DNA from: Sphingomonas sp. R647
GTDB taxonomy: Bacteria; Pseudomonadota; Alphaproteobacteria; Sphingomonadales; Sphingomonadaceae
NCBI RefSeq assembly: GCF_020177055.1
Contig: NZ_JAIQXT010000001.1
Coordinates: forward strand, 372,001-436,000
Length of the DNA stretch: 64,000 nucleotides
Direction of reading: 5' to 3'
Shown here: one piece after another, positions 25,282 through 34,433 of the stretch
Numbering within the stretch: the stretch's first letter is position 1
How the letters are laid out: the number at the start of each line of letters is the position of its first letter
The notes under the pieces: model-generated
What the model was told of the DNA's origin: nothing
Database searches by the model: none
What the model saw: the letters and a program-made list of their open reading frames with translations, nothing else
Made by a program: the position numbers and the translations under genes

Positions 25282-26718
25282 CTAAGCGGGATCGTCCAGC
25301 CGCCCGCCGACATCGATCCCCAGCGTATCCAGCCGCTTGCGCAACGTATTCCGGTTAATCCCCAGCGCCCGTGCCGCGCGCAGCTGGTTGTGCCCGTGCC
25401 GCGCGAGCATCGCCTCGATCAGCGGCCGCTCGACCTCGCCGATGATCCGGTCATACAGCGTGCCGTCCTCCAGGACCGCCGGCTCCTCCGCCGCCAGCCG
25501 GGTCAGTCGCGCGATCACCGCCGCCTCGATCCCCGCATCGCGCGTCGGCGCGGCAAGCCCGCTGCCCTCGCCCAGCATCGCGCGCACCGCGTCGCCGTCG
25601 ATCCACTCATCGCGGTGCAGCGCGGCCATGCGCCGCATCAGGTTCTCCAGCTCACGGACATTGCCCGGCCAGTCATGCGCCTCGAGCACCGCAATCGCAT
25701 CGTCGCCGACATGCTTGCGCGGCAGCCCATCCTCGACCGCGCGATCCAGGAAATGCCGCGCCAGCAACCGAATATCCTGCCGCCGCTCACGCAGCGCCGG
25801 CAGCGCGATCGGCACGACGTTGAGGCGGTAGAACAGATCCTCGCGGAACTGCCCCGACACCACCTGGTTCATCAAATCCTTGTTGGTCGCCGCGACGATT
25901 CGCACATCCGCCCGGATCGCCCGCGCCCCGCCGACGGTGGTGAACTCGCCCGACTGCAACACGCGCAACAGCCGCGTCTGCGCCTCCATCGGCATGTCGC
26001 CGATTTCATCGAGGAACAGCGTGCCGCCGCTCGCCTGCTCAAACTTGCCCGCGACGCGCGCCGCGGCACCCGTGAACGCGCCCTTTTCATGCCCGAACAG
26101 CTCGGCCTCGATCAGCTCGCGCGGGATCGCCGCCATGTTGATCGCGACGAACGGCGCCCGCCGCCGTGGCCCCAGGTCATGGATCGCCTGCGCCACCAGC
26201 TCCTTGCCGGTCCCGCTCTCGCCGGTAATCAGCACGGTCAGCTCGTTGGAGACAACCCGCGCGATCACGCGATACACGTCCTGCATCGCCGGCGAGCGCC
26301 CGATCAGCGCCACCGCCTGCTCCTCCGACGCGGGCAGGTCATCGACCAGCCGCCGCCCCCGCGCCAGCGCGCTCGCCACCGTCGCGGTCAGCGCATCCAG
26401 GTCGAACGGCTTGGGCAGATAGTCGAACGCCCCCGCCTCGGTCGCGCGCACCGCAGTCGACAGCGTATTCTGCGCCGACAGCACGATCACCGGCACATCG
26501 GGCATCTCACCGGTAAAGGTCGCCACGAAATCCAGCCCATTGCCATCGGGCAGCACCACATCGGTCACCAGCACATCGGGCCGCGCCGCCGCCAGCTCGC
26601 GCCGCAACTCGCCCAGCGACGCCGCCGCCGTCACGCGATGTCCCGCGCGCCGCAGCGCCTGCGTCACAACCATGCGGATCGCGGCGTCATCGTCGCAGAT
26701 GAGGATCGAAGCGCTCAA
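25282..26718 (-). CDS. ntrC: Nitrogen assimilation regulator NtrC
   Basis: 478-residue sigma-54 activator. Receiver Asp53 is in VTDVVLPDGNG; the AAA+ domain has GESGTGKELVAQ, an intact GAFTGA in EKGAFTGAAAR and Walker B LFLDEIGDMP; the Fis-type DNA-binding helix is NQLRAARALGINRNTLRKRL. The start is TTG at 26718, overlapping the ntrB stop (TTGA). It should activate glutamine synthetase and ammonium uptake genes when phosphorylated by NtrB. Confidence 0.95.
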   Translation of the reverse strand: MSASILICDDDAAIRMVVTQALRRAGHRVTAAASLGELRRELAAARPDVLVTDVVLPDGNGLDFVATFTGEMPDVPVIVLSAQNTLSTAVRATEAGAFDYLPKPFDLDALTATVASALARGRRLVDDLPASEEQAVALIGRSPAMQDVYRVIARVVSNELTVLITGESGTGKELVAQAIHDLGPRRRAPFVAINMAAIPRELIEAELFGHEKGAFTGAAARVAGKFEQASGGTLFLDEIGDMPMEAQTRLLRVLQSGEFTTVGGARAIRADVRIVAATNKDLMNQVVSGQFREDLFYRLNVVPIALPALRERRQDIRLLARHFLDRAVEDGLPRKHVGDDAIAVLEAHDWPGNVRELENLMRRMAALHRDEWIDGDAVRAMLGEGSGLAAPTRDAGIEAAVIARLTRLAAEEPAVLEDGTLYDRIIGEVERPLIEAMLARHGHNQLRAARALGINRNTLRKRLDTLGIDVGGRLDDPA

Positions 26719-27818
26719 CCGTCCGCCCTCGGCAAATTCACCCGAAACACCGTCATCTCCGGATCACCCGCGCGGGCATATTCGACCACGCCGCCCATAT
26801 CGCGCACCAGCTTCTCGACCAGCGGCAGCCCCAGCCCCTTGCCCTCGGGCTTACCCGACACAAACGGCTCGAACAGATGGCTGGCAATGTCCGCCGGCGC
26901 TCCCGGGCCATTATCGGTCACCGAAAACTCGATCGGCAACCACCGACGCGGCTGATCCGGCCCCGGCCGCATCGCGACGCCATGACGGTATTGCGTGGAC
27001 AGGATGATGCGCGGCTCGGCCACATCGCGCAGCGCCTCGGCGGCGTTCTTCAGCAAATTCATCGCGATCTGGAGGAACGCGTCCTTGTCCATCATCACCG
27101 GGGGCAGCGACGGGTCGAACCGTTCCTCGATCACCATGCCCCGCGCAAACCCGGCCAGCGCCACGCGGCGGGCATGGTCGAGCAGCGGATAGATATTGTG
27201 CGGCGCCAGCTTGGGCGGGCGCGTGTCGGTGAAATCCTGCATCCGGTCGATCAGCGCGGCGATGCGATCGACCTCGGTCGTGATCAGCTGGGTCAGCTCC
27301 GCCCGCGTCTCGGCGTCGTCATCCCCCGCCAGCAACTGCGCCGCGCCGCGAATCCCCGACAGCGGGTTCTTGATCTCATGCGCCAGCATCGCCGCCGCGC
27401 CCACCGCCGCGCGCGCACCCGCACTGCGATCCGCACCCACCGACAGGCGGCGTGACGTCGGCGCCTGATGCAGCGTCACGATGCGCCAGCCGGGATGTTC
27501 GGTAATCGGCTGCTCGATGAAATCGACGCGCGTGCGCGGCGAGCGGGTCGGCTCGATCTCGACATCGAACGCGGCAAAGCCATGCCCGTCGCGCCGCCCG
27601 ATATAGCCCTCGGGCAGCGCAAAGATGCGATCCAGCCGCTGCCCCAGCATCGCCTTCTCGCTATGGTTCAGCAGATGCTCGCACGCGATATTGGCGCGTG
27701 TCACGCGATCCTGCGGGTCGAGCACTAATGCGGCGCACGGAAGTCCGCCGAAAATCTCGGTCAGGTCCGGCTCACCCGGCTGCGGCGGCGGCCTCAGGCC
27801 GCTTCGCGTGACGGCCAT
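26715..27818 (-). CDS. ntrB: Nitrogen sensor histidine kinase NtrB
   Basis: 367 residues, cytoplasmic. An N-terminal PAS domain (about 25-95) is followed by the phosphoacceptor helix with His147 ([20 protein letters not shown]) and the ATPase domain ([29 protein letters not shown]). It controls NtrC under PII. The start lies 25 bases inside the dusB 3' end, consistent with cotranscription from dusB. Confidence 0.94.
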   Translation of the reverse strand: MAVTRSGLRPPPQPGEPDLTEIFGGLPCAALVLDPQDRVTRANIACEHLLNHSEKAMLGQRLDRIFALPEGYIGRRDGHGFAAFDVEIEPTRSPRTRVDFIEQPITEHPGWRIVTLHQAPTSRRLSVGADRSAGARAAVGAAAMLAHEIKNPLSGIRGAAQLLAGDDDAETRAELTQLITTEVDRIAALIDRMQDFTDTRPPKLAPHNIYPLLDHARRVALAGFARGMVIEERFDPSLPPVMMDKDAFLQIAMNLLKNAAEALRDVAEPRIILSTQYRHGVAMRPGPDQPRRWLPIEFSVTDNGPGAPADIASHLFEPFVSGKPEGKGLGLPLVEKLVRDMGGVVEYARAGDPEMTVFRVNLPRADG

Positions 27819-28819
27819 GATCCCAAAGCAGGCATGCCGCGGAACGGCGCGTAGAATTCGTCGAGCATGCCCAGCACGGTCGCCGCCTTCGGCTCCTGGT
27901 TCACCTTGTTGCGGAACTCCGCCGATCCGGGCAGCCCCTTGGTGTACCAGCCGATATGCTTGCGCATCAGATTGACGCCGGTCATCTCACCATAATGATC
28001 GAGCATCATCGCGTAATGCTCTGCGATCAGGGCATATTGCTCGTCGATATCGGGGTCCGCCCGCTCGCCCGCGCCCGACAGCGCGTCCATCACCTGCCGC
28101 AGCACCCACGGCTTGCCGTAAGCGCCGCGCCCGATCATCACGCCATCCGCGCCCGACTGTTCCAGCGCCGTGCGCGCATCCTCAACCGTGCAGATATCGC
28201 CATTGACGATCACCGGGATCGACACCGCATCCTTGACCTTGCGCACGAACGCCCAGTCGGCGCTGCCCTTGTACATCTGGTTGCGGGTGCGGCCATGGAC
28301 CGTCACCATCTTCGCACCCAGCTCCTCGGCGACGCGCGCCAGCTCGGGCGCGTTCAGGCTGTCATGGCACCACCCCATGCGCATCTTGACCGTCACCGGC
28401 ACCGACACCGCCGTGACGCACGCCTCGATCAGCTTGGCCGCCAGATCCGGCACCCGCATCAGCGCCGAGCCAGCGTCGCCATTGGTCACCTTGCGCACCG
28501 GACAGCCCATGTTGATGTCGATGATCGCCGCACCGCGATCCTCGTTCAGCTTCGCCGCCTCCCCCATTTCATAGGGGGTACAGCCGACCAGCTGCATCGA
28601 CACCGGCTCCTCGATCGGATCCCACGCCGCCTTCTGCACCGACTGCCGCGTCTCCCGGATCGCCGCCTGGCTCGCGATCATCTCGGTGACATTCAGCCCC
28701 GACCCATAGCGCCGCACCAGCCGCCGGAACGGCAGGTCTGTGACGCCAGTCATCGGCGCCAGAATCACCGGCGTCTCGACCGTCACCGGCCCGACCTGGA
28801 TGGGGTTCAACATCGTCAT
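27794..28819 (-). CDS. dusB: tRNA-dihydrouridine synthase B
   Basis: Flavoenzyme reducing uridines in the tRNA D loop, historically called NifR3 in alphaproteobacteria. N-terminal [19 protein letters not shown], catalytic Cys in [20 protein letters not shown] and the FMN-phosphate loop [13 protein letters not shown] are seen. ATG at 28819 is chosen; ATG 28813 is equally possible, and neither has a strong ribosome binding site. First gene of the dusB-ntrBC-ntrYX-hfq-hflX block, so its promoter is likely the main one for nitrogen regulation. Confidence 0.93.
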   Translation of the reverse strand: MTMLNPIQVGPVTVETPVILAPMTGVTDLPFRRLVRRYGSGLNVTEMIASQAAIRETRQSVQKAAWDPIEEPVSMQLVGCTPYEMGEAAKLNEDRGAAIIDINMGCPVRKVTNGDAGSALMRVPDLAAKLIEACVTAVSVPVTVKMRMGWCHDSLNAPELARVAEELGAKMVTVHGRTRNQMYKGSADWAFVRKVKDAVSIPVIVNGDICTVEDARTALEQSGADGVMIGRGAYGKPWVLRQVMDALSGAGERADPDIDEQYALIAEHYAMMLDHYGEMTGVNLMRKHIGWYTKGLPGSAEFRNKVNQEPKAATVLGMLDEFYAPFRGMPALGSWPSREAA

Positions 28820-28906
28820 CTGTGCCCGAAAAATAGGCACGAGCGCCTACAGCGGCAAGGGCGGGGATGCAAGCGCGACCGCCTGTGCCATCCCCTTCTT
28901 CTTAAG

Positions 28907-28938
28907 CCCCTCCCGCTTGCGGGAGGGGTTGGGGAGGG
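28907..28938. repeat. Intergenic palindrome of C/G-rich repeat family
   Basis: CCCCTCCCGCTTGCGGGAGG (28907-28926) continues as GGTTGGGGAGGG. The first 22 bases form a perfect hairpin. This kind of short dispersed palindrome is common in sphingomonad intergenic DNA. Position between the dusB promoter and an antitoxin relic. Confidence 0.6.
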
Positions 28939-28962
28939 TCTTCTTCTTGTTAAGCATTGACG

Positions 28963-29117
28963 CTAATTTGCTCGTCCCGGGTTAGACTTGGCATCTTTCT
29001 CTGCGCGTTTACGCGCCTCGAACGCTTCAAGATCGAAGGGCGAGGGTCGCCCGACTGCTCTCCGGCGATCAATGATGCCAGCAACGCCCGTGCCTTGGCA
29101 TCATGCTCCTTGTGCAT
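28963..29117 (-). pseudogene. Frameshifted ParD-like antitoxin relic
   Basis: On the minus strand an ATG at 29117 opens a 26-residue stretch (HDAKARALLASLIAGEQSGD) ending in DPR at 29040. Two bases later another frame continues FDLEAFEARKRAEKDAKSNP to a stop at 28963. Joining them by restoring one base gives the tail typical of ParD/RHH-class antitoxins (ESGxPxPFDxxAFxARKRAE). The N-terminal DNA-binding half and any partner toxin are missing. Upstream in the first frame a stop is met after about 14 codons. Most likely a decayed toxin-antitoxin fragment. Confidence 0.5.
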
Positions 29118-29214
29118 TCCTATGTGCACCCAAGGAGAATCCCCTATTTAACGACACGCGGTTGTTCATCCCCGGAGCATTGCATTGCGCACGCCGGGGA
29201 GCCAGAAAAACCAG

Positions 29215-29838
29215 ATGGCAAAACTTCCCTGCAATGACTGCGGAACTCTGATCTTACCCACTACCGCCGAAAGCACCGGCGGTGTCTGTATGGCGTGTAA
29301 GCAAGGGATCCGAAAAGACATCGAAGCATCCCGCGCCTTTTACGAGGCGCAGAAGCGCTACGATCCCTTTCGCGAACTCTGGAAATCACTAGTCGAACGG
29401 AGCCGTGACAATGCAGCGCTCAGAGACTGGGCCGTCGCGGAGCAGCTTTATTTCTCCGTCTGCCTACTCGAAGGTGAGATGTATAATGGCGGATTCGATC
29501 AGTATTTTTCGAACAGCTCCGGAGACTATTATAATTTTGCCGTTGATGGACTGAGTGCGATTCAAGCGGAGGTCTCACTAGGTCTCGCCAGAGAGGCGGC
29601 GGAGGTGCTGTTTGGTCGGCGCGGGCCTCCACCGAGACAGGAAGAGCGCTGGCGCGTAATGTCTTCTAAGACACGCCAGCTCACCGACGTGGTGACGCGA
29701 CGCCGTCGAGCCGCGCGCCTGGAGATGTTGGACAAGCAGTTCTATGAGGACAGCGACGGCCTCAGCGATCGCCTGAGAGCCTATGCGGAACAAGAGGGAC
29801 TGATTCTCCCCTTCGAGCGCGACCCCGCCAAACATTGA
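29215..29838 (+). CDS. DUF4375 protein with N-terminal zinc ribbon
   Basis: 207 residues from ATG 29215. The first 30 residues hold two CxxC pairs (CNDCGTLILP and CMACKQG), a likely zinc ribbon. A central block LYFSVCLLEGEMYNGGFDQY followed by FSNSSGDYYNFAVDGLSAIQ matches the DUF4375 (DMP19-like) family, known from many bacteria but without a firm function. Codon use is less GC-biased than in the flanking dusB and ispDF, and its position interrupts the usual dusB-ispDF neighbourhood, so it may be acquired. Confidence 0.75.
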   Translation: MAKLPCNDCGTLILPTTAESTGGVCMACKQGIRKDIEASRAFYEAQKRYDPFRELWKSLVERSRDNAALRDWAVAEQLYFSVCLLEGEMYNGGFDQYFSNSSGDYYNFAVDGLSAIQAEVSLGLAREAAEVLFGRRGPPPRQEERWRVMSSKTRQLTDVVTRRRRAARLEMLDKQFYEDSDGLSDRLRAYAEQEGLILPFERDPAKH

Positions 29839-30071
29839 GTCCGGCTTAGCGGAGAACTTTCCTACAAGCCCCGGCCTCGCTAGGCAGATCGCATGCGCCG
29901 TCCTCCATCCCTCTGCCCCCCAATCGCAACCACGTTGCGCACCAGTTGCGTCAATGTCACCTTGCCCCGCAAACCGGTCGTGTGGGTGTCGCGCCATCGT
30001 CGCGCGACGGTCGCCTGCGGGTTCGAACCCGTCGCCTCGCTGTCGCGTCCCAGTCGCGTGGCCGTCGCGTC

Positions 30072-31223
30072 ATGACCACCGCCGCCATCATTGTCGCCGC
30101 CGGAAAAGGCATTCGCGCGGGCGGAACCGTCCCCAAGCAGTTCGCCCCTCTCTGCGGAAAACCCATGCTCGCGCATAGTGTTACCGCACTATCCGCTCAC
30201 CCGATGATAACCCAAACCATCATCGTCATCGGCAAAGGCCAGCAGGACCACGTCCGCGCAATACAGCTCGAAAACGTCAGCTTTGTCGAAGGCGGAGCCG
30301 AACGCCGCGACTCGGTCCGCGCCGGGCTGGAAGCACTCGAAGGTCAGGGCGTCACCCGCGTCCTGATCCACGACGCCGCCCGCCCGTTCATCCCGGCCGC
30401 AGTGGTCGACGCGCTGCTCGCCGCGCTCGACCACGCCCCCGGCGCAGTCCCCGCCCTCCCCGTCGCCGATACGCTGGCCAAGGGCAGCGAAACCCTCGGC
30501 GACAACGTCCCCCGCGCCGGCCTCAACCGCATCCAGACGCCGCAAGCCTTCCACTATGACGCCATCCTCGCCGCCCACCGCGCCTGGCCAGCCGACGAAG
30601 AAGCCACCGACGACGCCCAGATGCTCCGCCGCGCGGGCCATGACGTCGCCCTCGTTCCCGGAGACCCGATGCTCGAAAAAATCACCCACCCTGCCGATTT
30701 CGCCGCTGCGGAGGCGCGCCATGCCGCCAACCTCATCTCGCGCAGCGCAATGGGCTACGACGTCCACCGCCTCGCCGCCGGCGAAGAACTCTGGCTCGGC
30801 GGCGTGCTGATCCCGCATGACAAGGGGCTGGCGGGGCACAGCGACGCCGATGTCGCGCTCCACGCCATCACCGACGCGTTGCTCGGCACGATCTGCGCCG
30901 GGGACATCGGCATGCACTTCCCGCCCAGCGACCCGCAATGGCGCGGCGCCGCGTCCGACCGCTTCCTCGAGCACGCCGCGTCGCTGGTCCGGGCAGAGGG
31001 CGGCATTATCGACTTCATCGACCTCACCCTGATCTGCGAAGAACCCAAGATCGGCCCCCACCGCGCCGCAATCCGCACCCGCATCGCCGAAATCCTCAAC
31101 CTTCCGCTCGGCAAGGTCAGCCTCAAGGCCACCACCACCGAACGCCTCGGCTTCACCGGCCGCGGCGAGGGGATCGCGGCACAGGCTGTCGCCACCGTTC
31201 GGCTACCGGAGGCGACCGAATAA
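30072..31223 (+). CDS. ispDF: Bifunctional IspD/IspF isoprenoid enzyme
   Basis: 383 residues joining two steps of the MEP isoprenoid pathway. The IspD half (about 1-225) makes CDP-methylerythritol from MEP and CTP: AAIIVAAGKGIRAGGTVPKQ and a later LIHDAARPF. The IspF half (about 226-383) forms the cyclodiphosphate: YDVHRLAAGEELWLGG, HSDADVALHAITDALLG and TTTERLGFTGRGEG. ATG at 30072 gives the normal N-terminus; the longer Arg-rich extension to the left is not conserved-looking. The fusion is typical of alphaproteobacteria; dxr is also in this window. Confidence 0.96.
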   Translation: MTTAAIIVAAGKGIRAGGTVPKQFAPLCGKPMLAHSVTALSAHPMITQTIIVIGKGQQDHVRAIQLENVSFVEGGAERRDSVRAGLEALEGQGVTRVLIHDAARPFIPAAVVDALLAALDHAPGAVPALPVADTLAKGSETLGDNVPRAGLNRIQTPQAFHYDAILAAHRAWPADEEATDDAQMLRRAGHDVALVPGDPMLEKITHPADFAAAEARHAANLISRSAMGYDVHRLAAGEELWLGGVLIPHDKGLAGHSDADVALHAITDALLGTICAGDIGMHFPPSDPQWRGAASDRFLEHAASLVRAEGGIIDFIDLTLICEEPKIGPHRAAIRTRIAEILNLPLGKVSLKATTTERLGFTGRGEGIAAQAVATVRLPEATE

Positions 31224-31309
31224 AGCGCGCCGGTTCAGGCTTGGCACTGCGCGCCCCTGCTACAAGTCCCTGATAGGGCCGCCCGCTTGGCCAATGACGG
31301 AGTAAGTCG

Positions 31310-31834
31310 ATGCGTATCCGCCACCTCGCCGCCACCGCCCTGCTCTGGACCGGTCTCGCCGCGTCCAGCGTTCAGGCTCAGCCCCGCCCCTGCCTTACCG
31401 ATGGCGAGGCCGAAGCGCTGTTCCAGGTGCTGCTGCCCGACATGGTGGCGGAGGTGGGCCGCGTCTGCACCGCCCTCCCCGCCTCCGCCTTTCTCCGCCG
31501 CCCCAACCCCGCCTTCGCCGCCCGCCTTCAATCCGGCGTCGCGCCTGCCCTGCCAGCGGCGCGCAGCGGCATCGCCAAGCTGCTCGGCCCCGATATGCAG
31601 GCAATCGCAGGATCGATGTTCGTCCTGCCCGCGATCAAGGTGATCATGGTCCCGCTCGCCGGACAGATGATCGAGCCCGCCGATTGCCCGAAACTGGACA
31701 AGATCGTCGCCAATCTCGCCCCGCTACCCCCCAAGAATTTGGCAGGCGTTTTCGTCGGAATGGCACAGCTCGATGCCGACCGTCGAAAAGGCGGGCCAAA
31801 GCTTCCGCTTTGCCCTATGCCCCGCCCCAAATGA
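31310..31834 (+). CDS. Small secreted protein of unknown function
   Basis: 174 residues with a signal peptide (MRIRHLAATALLWTGLAASSVQAQ). The mature part is alpha-helical looking with four cysteines and the segment ALFQVLLPDMVAEVGRVC. No family recognised. Its stop overlaps the next start (ATGA), so it is cotranslated with pncC, although a functional link is not obvious. Confidence 0.7.
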   Translation: MRIRHLAATALLWTGLAASSVQAQPRPCLTDGEAEALFQVLLPDMVAEVGRVCTALPASAFLRRPNPAFAARLQSGVAPALPAARSGIAKLLGPDMQAIAGSMFVLPAIKVIMVPLAGQMIEPADCPKLDKIVANLAPLPPKNLAGVFVGMAQLDADRRKGGPKLPLCPMPRPK

Positions 31835-32358
31835 TGGACACGATTCTCCCCAAAGAGCTGGTCGACGCCGCGCGCCGCGTCGTCGAAACCAACCGCGCCG
31901 CGGGCCGCACTGTCGCCGTCGCGGAAAGCTGCACCGGCGGCCTGGTCTGCGCTGCAATCACTGAAATCCCCGGTTCTTCTGAGATCCTGATCGCTGGATT
32001 CGTCACCTATTCCAACGGGGCCAAGATCCGCGAGCTTAAGGTCAGCCGCGACGTGCTCGAAACCTTCGGCGCGGTCTCCGTCGCCACCGCGTGGAGCATG
32101 GCCCAGGGCGCGCTTGAGCAGAGCGGCGCGGATGTCGCGGTCGCGATCACCGGCGTCGCTGGCCCCGGCGGCGGCAGCGACAAGAAGCCGGTTGGCCATG
32201 TGGTCTTCGCCCGCGCCGAAAAGGCCGCTGATCCGGACTTGATCGTCGCTGACACCCGCGAATTCGGCGATATCGGCCGCGGCGGCGTGCGCCTTCAAGC
32301 GGCGTTGTGCGCGCTCGAACTGCTGCTGCCTGCCGAACCAGAAGCCGAGTCGCCGTAA
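31831..32358 (+). CDS. pncC: CinA C-terminal-type NMN amidohydrolase
   Basis: 175 residues, the stand-alone CinA C-terminal domain. This domain deamidates nicotinamide mononucleotide to nicotinate mononucleotide in the pyridine nucleotide cycle. The family blocks AESCTGGLV and ITGVAGPGGGSDKKPVG are intact. ATG 31831 overlaps the previous stop; an adjacent ATG at 31834 is also possible. Its last 64 bases lie antisense to the end of ratA. Confidence 0.9.
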   Translation: MMDTILPKELVDAARRVVETNRAAGRTVAVAESCTGGLVCAAITEIPGSSEILIAGFVTYSNGAKIRELKVSRDVLETFGAVSVATAWSMAQGALEQSGADVAVAITGVAGPGGGSDKKPVGHVVFARAEKAADPDLIVADTREFGDIGRGGVRLQAALCALELLLPAEPEAESP

Positions 32359-32780
32359 AGCACCGCCGCACGCTGCTCGAACGCGCCGATCATCATCCGC
32401 AGCGCGCGGTCGAACACCTGTCCGGCAAGCATCTCGAACACCCGGTTCTTGAACGAGAAATCGACCTCGAAATCGACCAGGACGCCGCCCTCGCCATCCG
32501 GCCGGAACTTCCAGTCATTGTGCAGGTGCTTGAGCGGCCCTTCGAGATAATCGACCCGGATATGCCCCGGCCGCTGCTTCCCAACCCGGCTGGTGAAGGT
32601 TTCCCTCAGCCCCTTGAACCCGACCATCAGGTCCGCGACCATCTCGGTCTCGCTGTTCGAGCGGACCCGGACCGCACTGACCCACGGCAGGAACTCGCCA
32701 TAGCGGCCGACATCGGCGACCAGATCGAACATCTGTTCCGGCGTGTAGGGCAGCCGCCGGGTCTCGGCATGACGGGGCAT
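32295..32780 (-). CDS. ratA: RatA/COQ10-family START-domain protein
   Basis: 161 residues with the polyketide cyclase/COQ10 fold (YTPEQMFDLVADVGRYGEFL, VDYLEGPLKHLHNDWKF, VDFEVDFSFKNRVFEMLAGQ). Members carry quinones or other hydrophobic ligands; the E. coli relative RatA was described as blocking 70S assembly. The Ser/Ala-rich tail overlaps pncC in antisense. The start overlaps the lipA stop by one base, as is common for this pair in alphaproteobacteria. Confidence 0.85.
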   Translation of the reverse strand: MPRHAETRRLPYTPEQMFDLVADVGRYGEFLPWVSAVRVRSNSETEMVADLMVGFKGLRETFTSRVGKQRPGHIRVDYLEGPLKHLHNDWKFRPDGEGGVLVDFEVDFSFKNRVFEMLAGQVFDRALRMMIGAFEQRAAVLYGDSASGSAGSSSSSAHNAA

Positions 32781-33724
32781 CAGACCGCGACCACTGCCTT
32801 TGCCAGCTTGGCATCGCGTGCCGCTTTCATCTTTGCGAAGTCATCGCCAGCATGATAGCTCGACCGCGTCAGCGGCGAGGATGCGACCAGCAGGAAGCCC
32901 TTGGCGCGCGCGATCGCGGCATACGCGTCGAACGCCGCCGGGGTCACAAAATCCTGCACCTTGGCATGGCGCGGGGTGGGCTGAAGATACTGACCCATCG
33001 TCAGAAAATCGATGTCAGCGCTGCGCATGTCGTCCATCACCTGATGGACCTCGAGCCGCTCTTCGCCCAGCCCCAGCATGATGCCCGACTTGGTGAAGAT
33101 CGACGGGTCGAGCTTCTTGACCTGCTCCAGCAACCGGATCGACGCGTAATAGCGCGCACCCGGGCGGATCGTCGGATACAGGCGCGGGACGGTTTCGAGA
33201 TTGTGGTTATAGACGTCGGGCCGCGCCGCCACGATCATTTCGACGGCGGCTTCGTGCTTGTTGCGGAAGTCCGGCGTCAGGATCTCGATCGTCGTGGTCG
33301 GCGACGCCTTGCGGATCGCCTCGATCACCTTGACGAACTGCTTGGCGCCACCGTCGGGCAAGTCATCGCGATCGACCGATGTGATCACGATATGCTGAAG
33401 CCCCATCTGCACCGCCGCATCGGCGACGTTGTTCGGCTCCATCGGATCAACCGCGCGCGGCATCCCGGTCTTGACGTTGCAGAAGGCGCAGGCGCGGGTG
33501 CAGGTGTCGCCGAGGATCATCACCGTCGCGTGCTTTTTGCTCCAGCACTCGCCGATATTGGGGCACGCCGCTTCCTCGCACACCGTCGTCAGGCTTTTAG
33601 AGCGCATCAGCGCGCGCGTCGCGGCAAAGCCAGCGGACGTCGGCGCCTTCACGCGGATCCAGTCAGGTTTGCGCTGACGTACTGCCGGTTCGGTAGGCCG
33701 GGCGACGGGAGTCGGATCGTTCAT
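32780..33724 (-). CDS. lipA: Lipoyl synthase
   Basis: 314-residue radical SAM enzyme inserting two sulfurs into octanoyl groups on E2 and GcvH proteins. The auxiliary cluster cysteines are in [13 protein letters not shown] and the radical SAM CxxxCxxC in [13 protein letters not shown]; the C-terminal RSSYHAGD carries the conserved serine ligand. ATG at 33724 gives the expected N-terminus; the preceding 27 in-frame residues are probably untranslated leader. Confidence 0.96.
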   Translation of the reverse strand: MNDPTPVARPTEPAVRQRKPDWIRVKAPTSAGFAATRALMRSKSLTTVCEEAACPNIGECWSKKHATVMILGDTCTRACAFCNVKTGMPRAVDPMEPNNVADAAVQMGLQHIVITSVDRDDLPDGGAKQFVKVIEAIRKASPTTTIEILTPDFRNKHEAAVEMIVAARPDVYNHNLETVPRLYPTIRPGARYYASIRLLEQVKKLDPSIFTKSGIMLGLGEERLEVHQVMDDMRSADIDFLTMGQYLQPTPRHAKVQDFVTPAAFDAYAAIARAKGFLLVASSPLTRSSYHAGDDFAKMKAARDAKLAKAVVAV

Positions 33725-33803
33725 GTCGCGCAGATAGCGATCCAGAGCCCCGCTTGCCAGCCCCCACGGCCTGCGCCAATGGGAACCGAAATGAGGAGGC
33801 CGC

Positions 33804-34433
33804 ATGACTCACTTCACCGATCTCGTCGATGGCTATCATCGCTTCCGTTCCGCAGACTATCGCCGCCAGCGGGAGCGTTGGGCACAGCTGGTCGGCGGAC
33901 AAAGCCCCAAGGTCATGGTGATCGCCTGCTCCGACAGCCGCGTCGAACCGGCGCAAATTTTCGACACGTTGCCCGGTGAAATTTTCGTCGTCCGCAACGT
34001 GGCGAACCTGGTTCCGCCGTTTGAGAATGACGGTGGCCGGCACGGTGTGTCCGCAGCGCTGGAATTTGCCGTGACCAAGCTTGAGGTCGAAGAGCTCGTG
34101 GTCCTGGGTCACGGCATGTGCGGCGGCGCGCACGCGGCGCTGACCGAGATGTTTCAGGACTCAGAGCCGGGCGACGGCGGGTTCGTCCATGCCTGGGTCA
34201 GCCTGCTCGATGACGCCCGCGAACGGGTGAAGGCAAAGTTCGGCGAAGGGCCAGAGGCATCGCGGGAGATGGAGCTGGAAACCGTCCGCACGTCGATCGC
34301 CAACCTGCGCACCTTCCCCTTCATTCCCACCCGCGAAGCCGCGGGCAAGCTGACGATCCATGGCGCCTATTTCGCGATCAGCGACGGCGTGCTGCATTTG
34401 ATGGACGAGGGCGGCGCGTTCAATCCTGCTTGA
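33804..34433 (+). CDS. Beta-class carbonic anhydrase
   Basis: 209 residues, reversible hydration of carbon dioxide. Zinc ligands are in CSDSRVEP and GHGMCGG, the Asp/Arg dyad is in the first, and [11 protein letters not shown] follows as expected. A GAGGAGG ribosome binding site sits just before the ATG. Cytoplasmic, no signal peptide. Its 3' end overlaps the histidine kinase gene by 14 bases, tail to tail. Confidence 0.93.
   Translation: MTHFTDLVDGYHRFRSADYRRQRERWAQLVGGQSPKVMVIACSDSRVEPAQIFDTLPGEIFVVRNVANLVPPFENDGGRHGVSAALEFAVTKLEVEELVVLGHGMCGGAHAALTEMFQDSEPGDGGFVHAWVSLLDDARERVKAKFGEGPEASREMELETVRTSIANLRTFPFIPTREAAGKLTIHGAYFAISDGVLHLMDEGGAFNPA

Noticed and set aside
25252..26955. A 567-residue plus-strand frame opposite ntrC
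   Set aside because: Antisense shadow; composition dominated by Arg, His and Gln, while ntrC in the other strand has all expected motifs.
29946..30071. 42-residue N-terminal extension of IspDF, and a GGTTCGAACCC block that resembles a tRNA T arm
   Set aside because: The extension is Arg-rich and absent from IspD N-termini; the T-arm-like palindrome lacks acceptor, D and anticodon arms, so it is not a tRNA.
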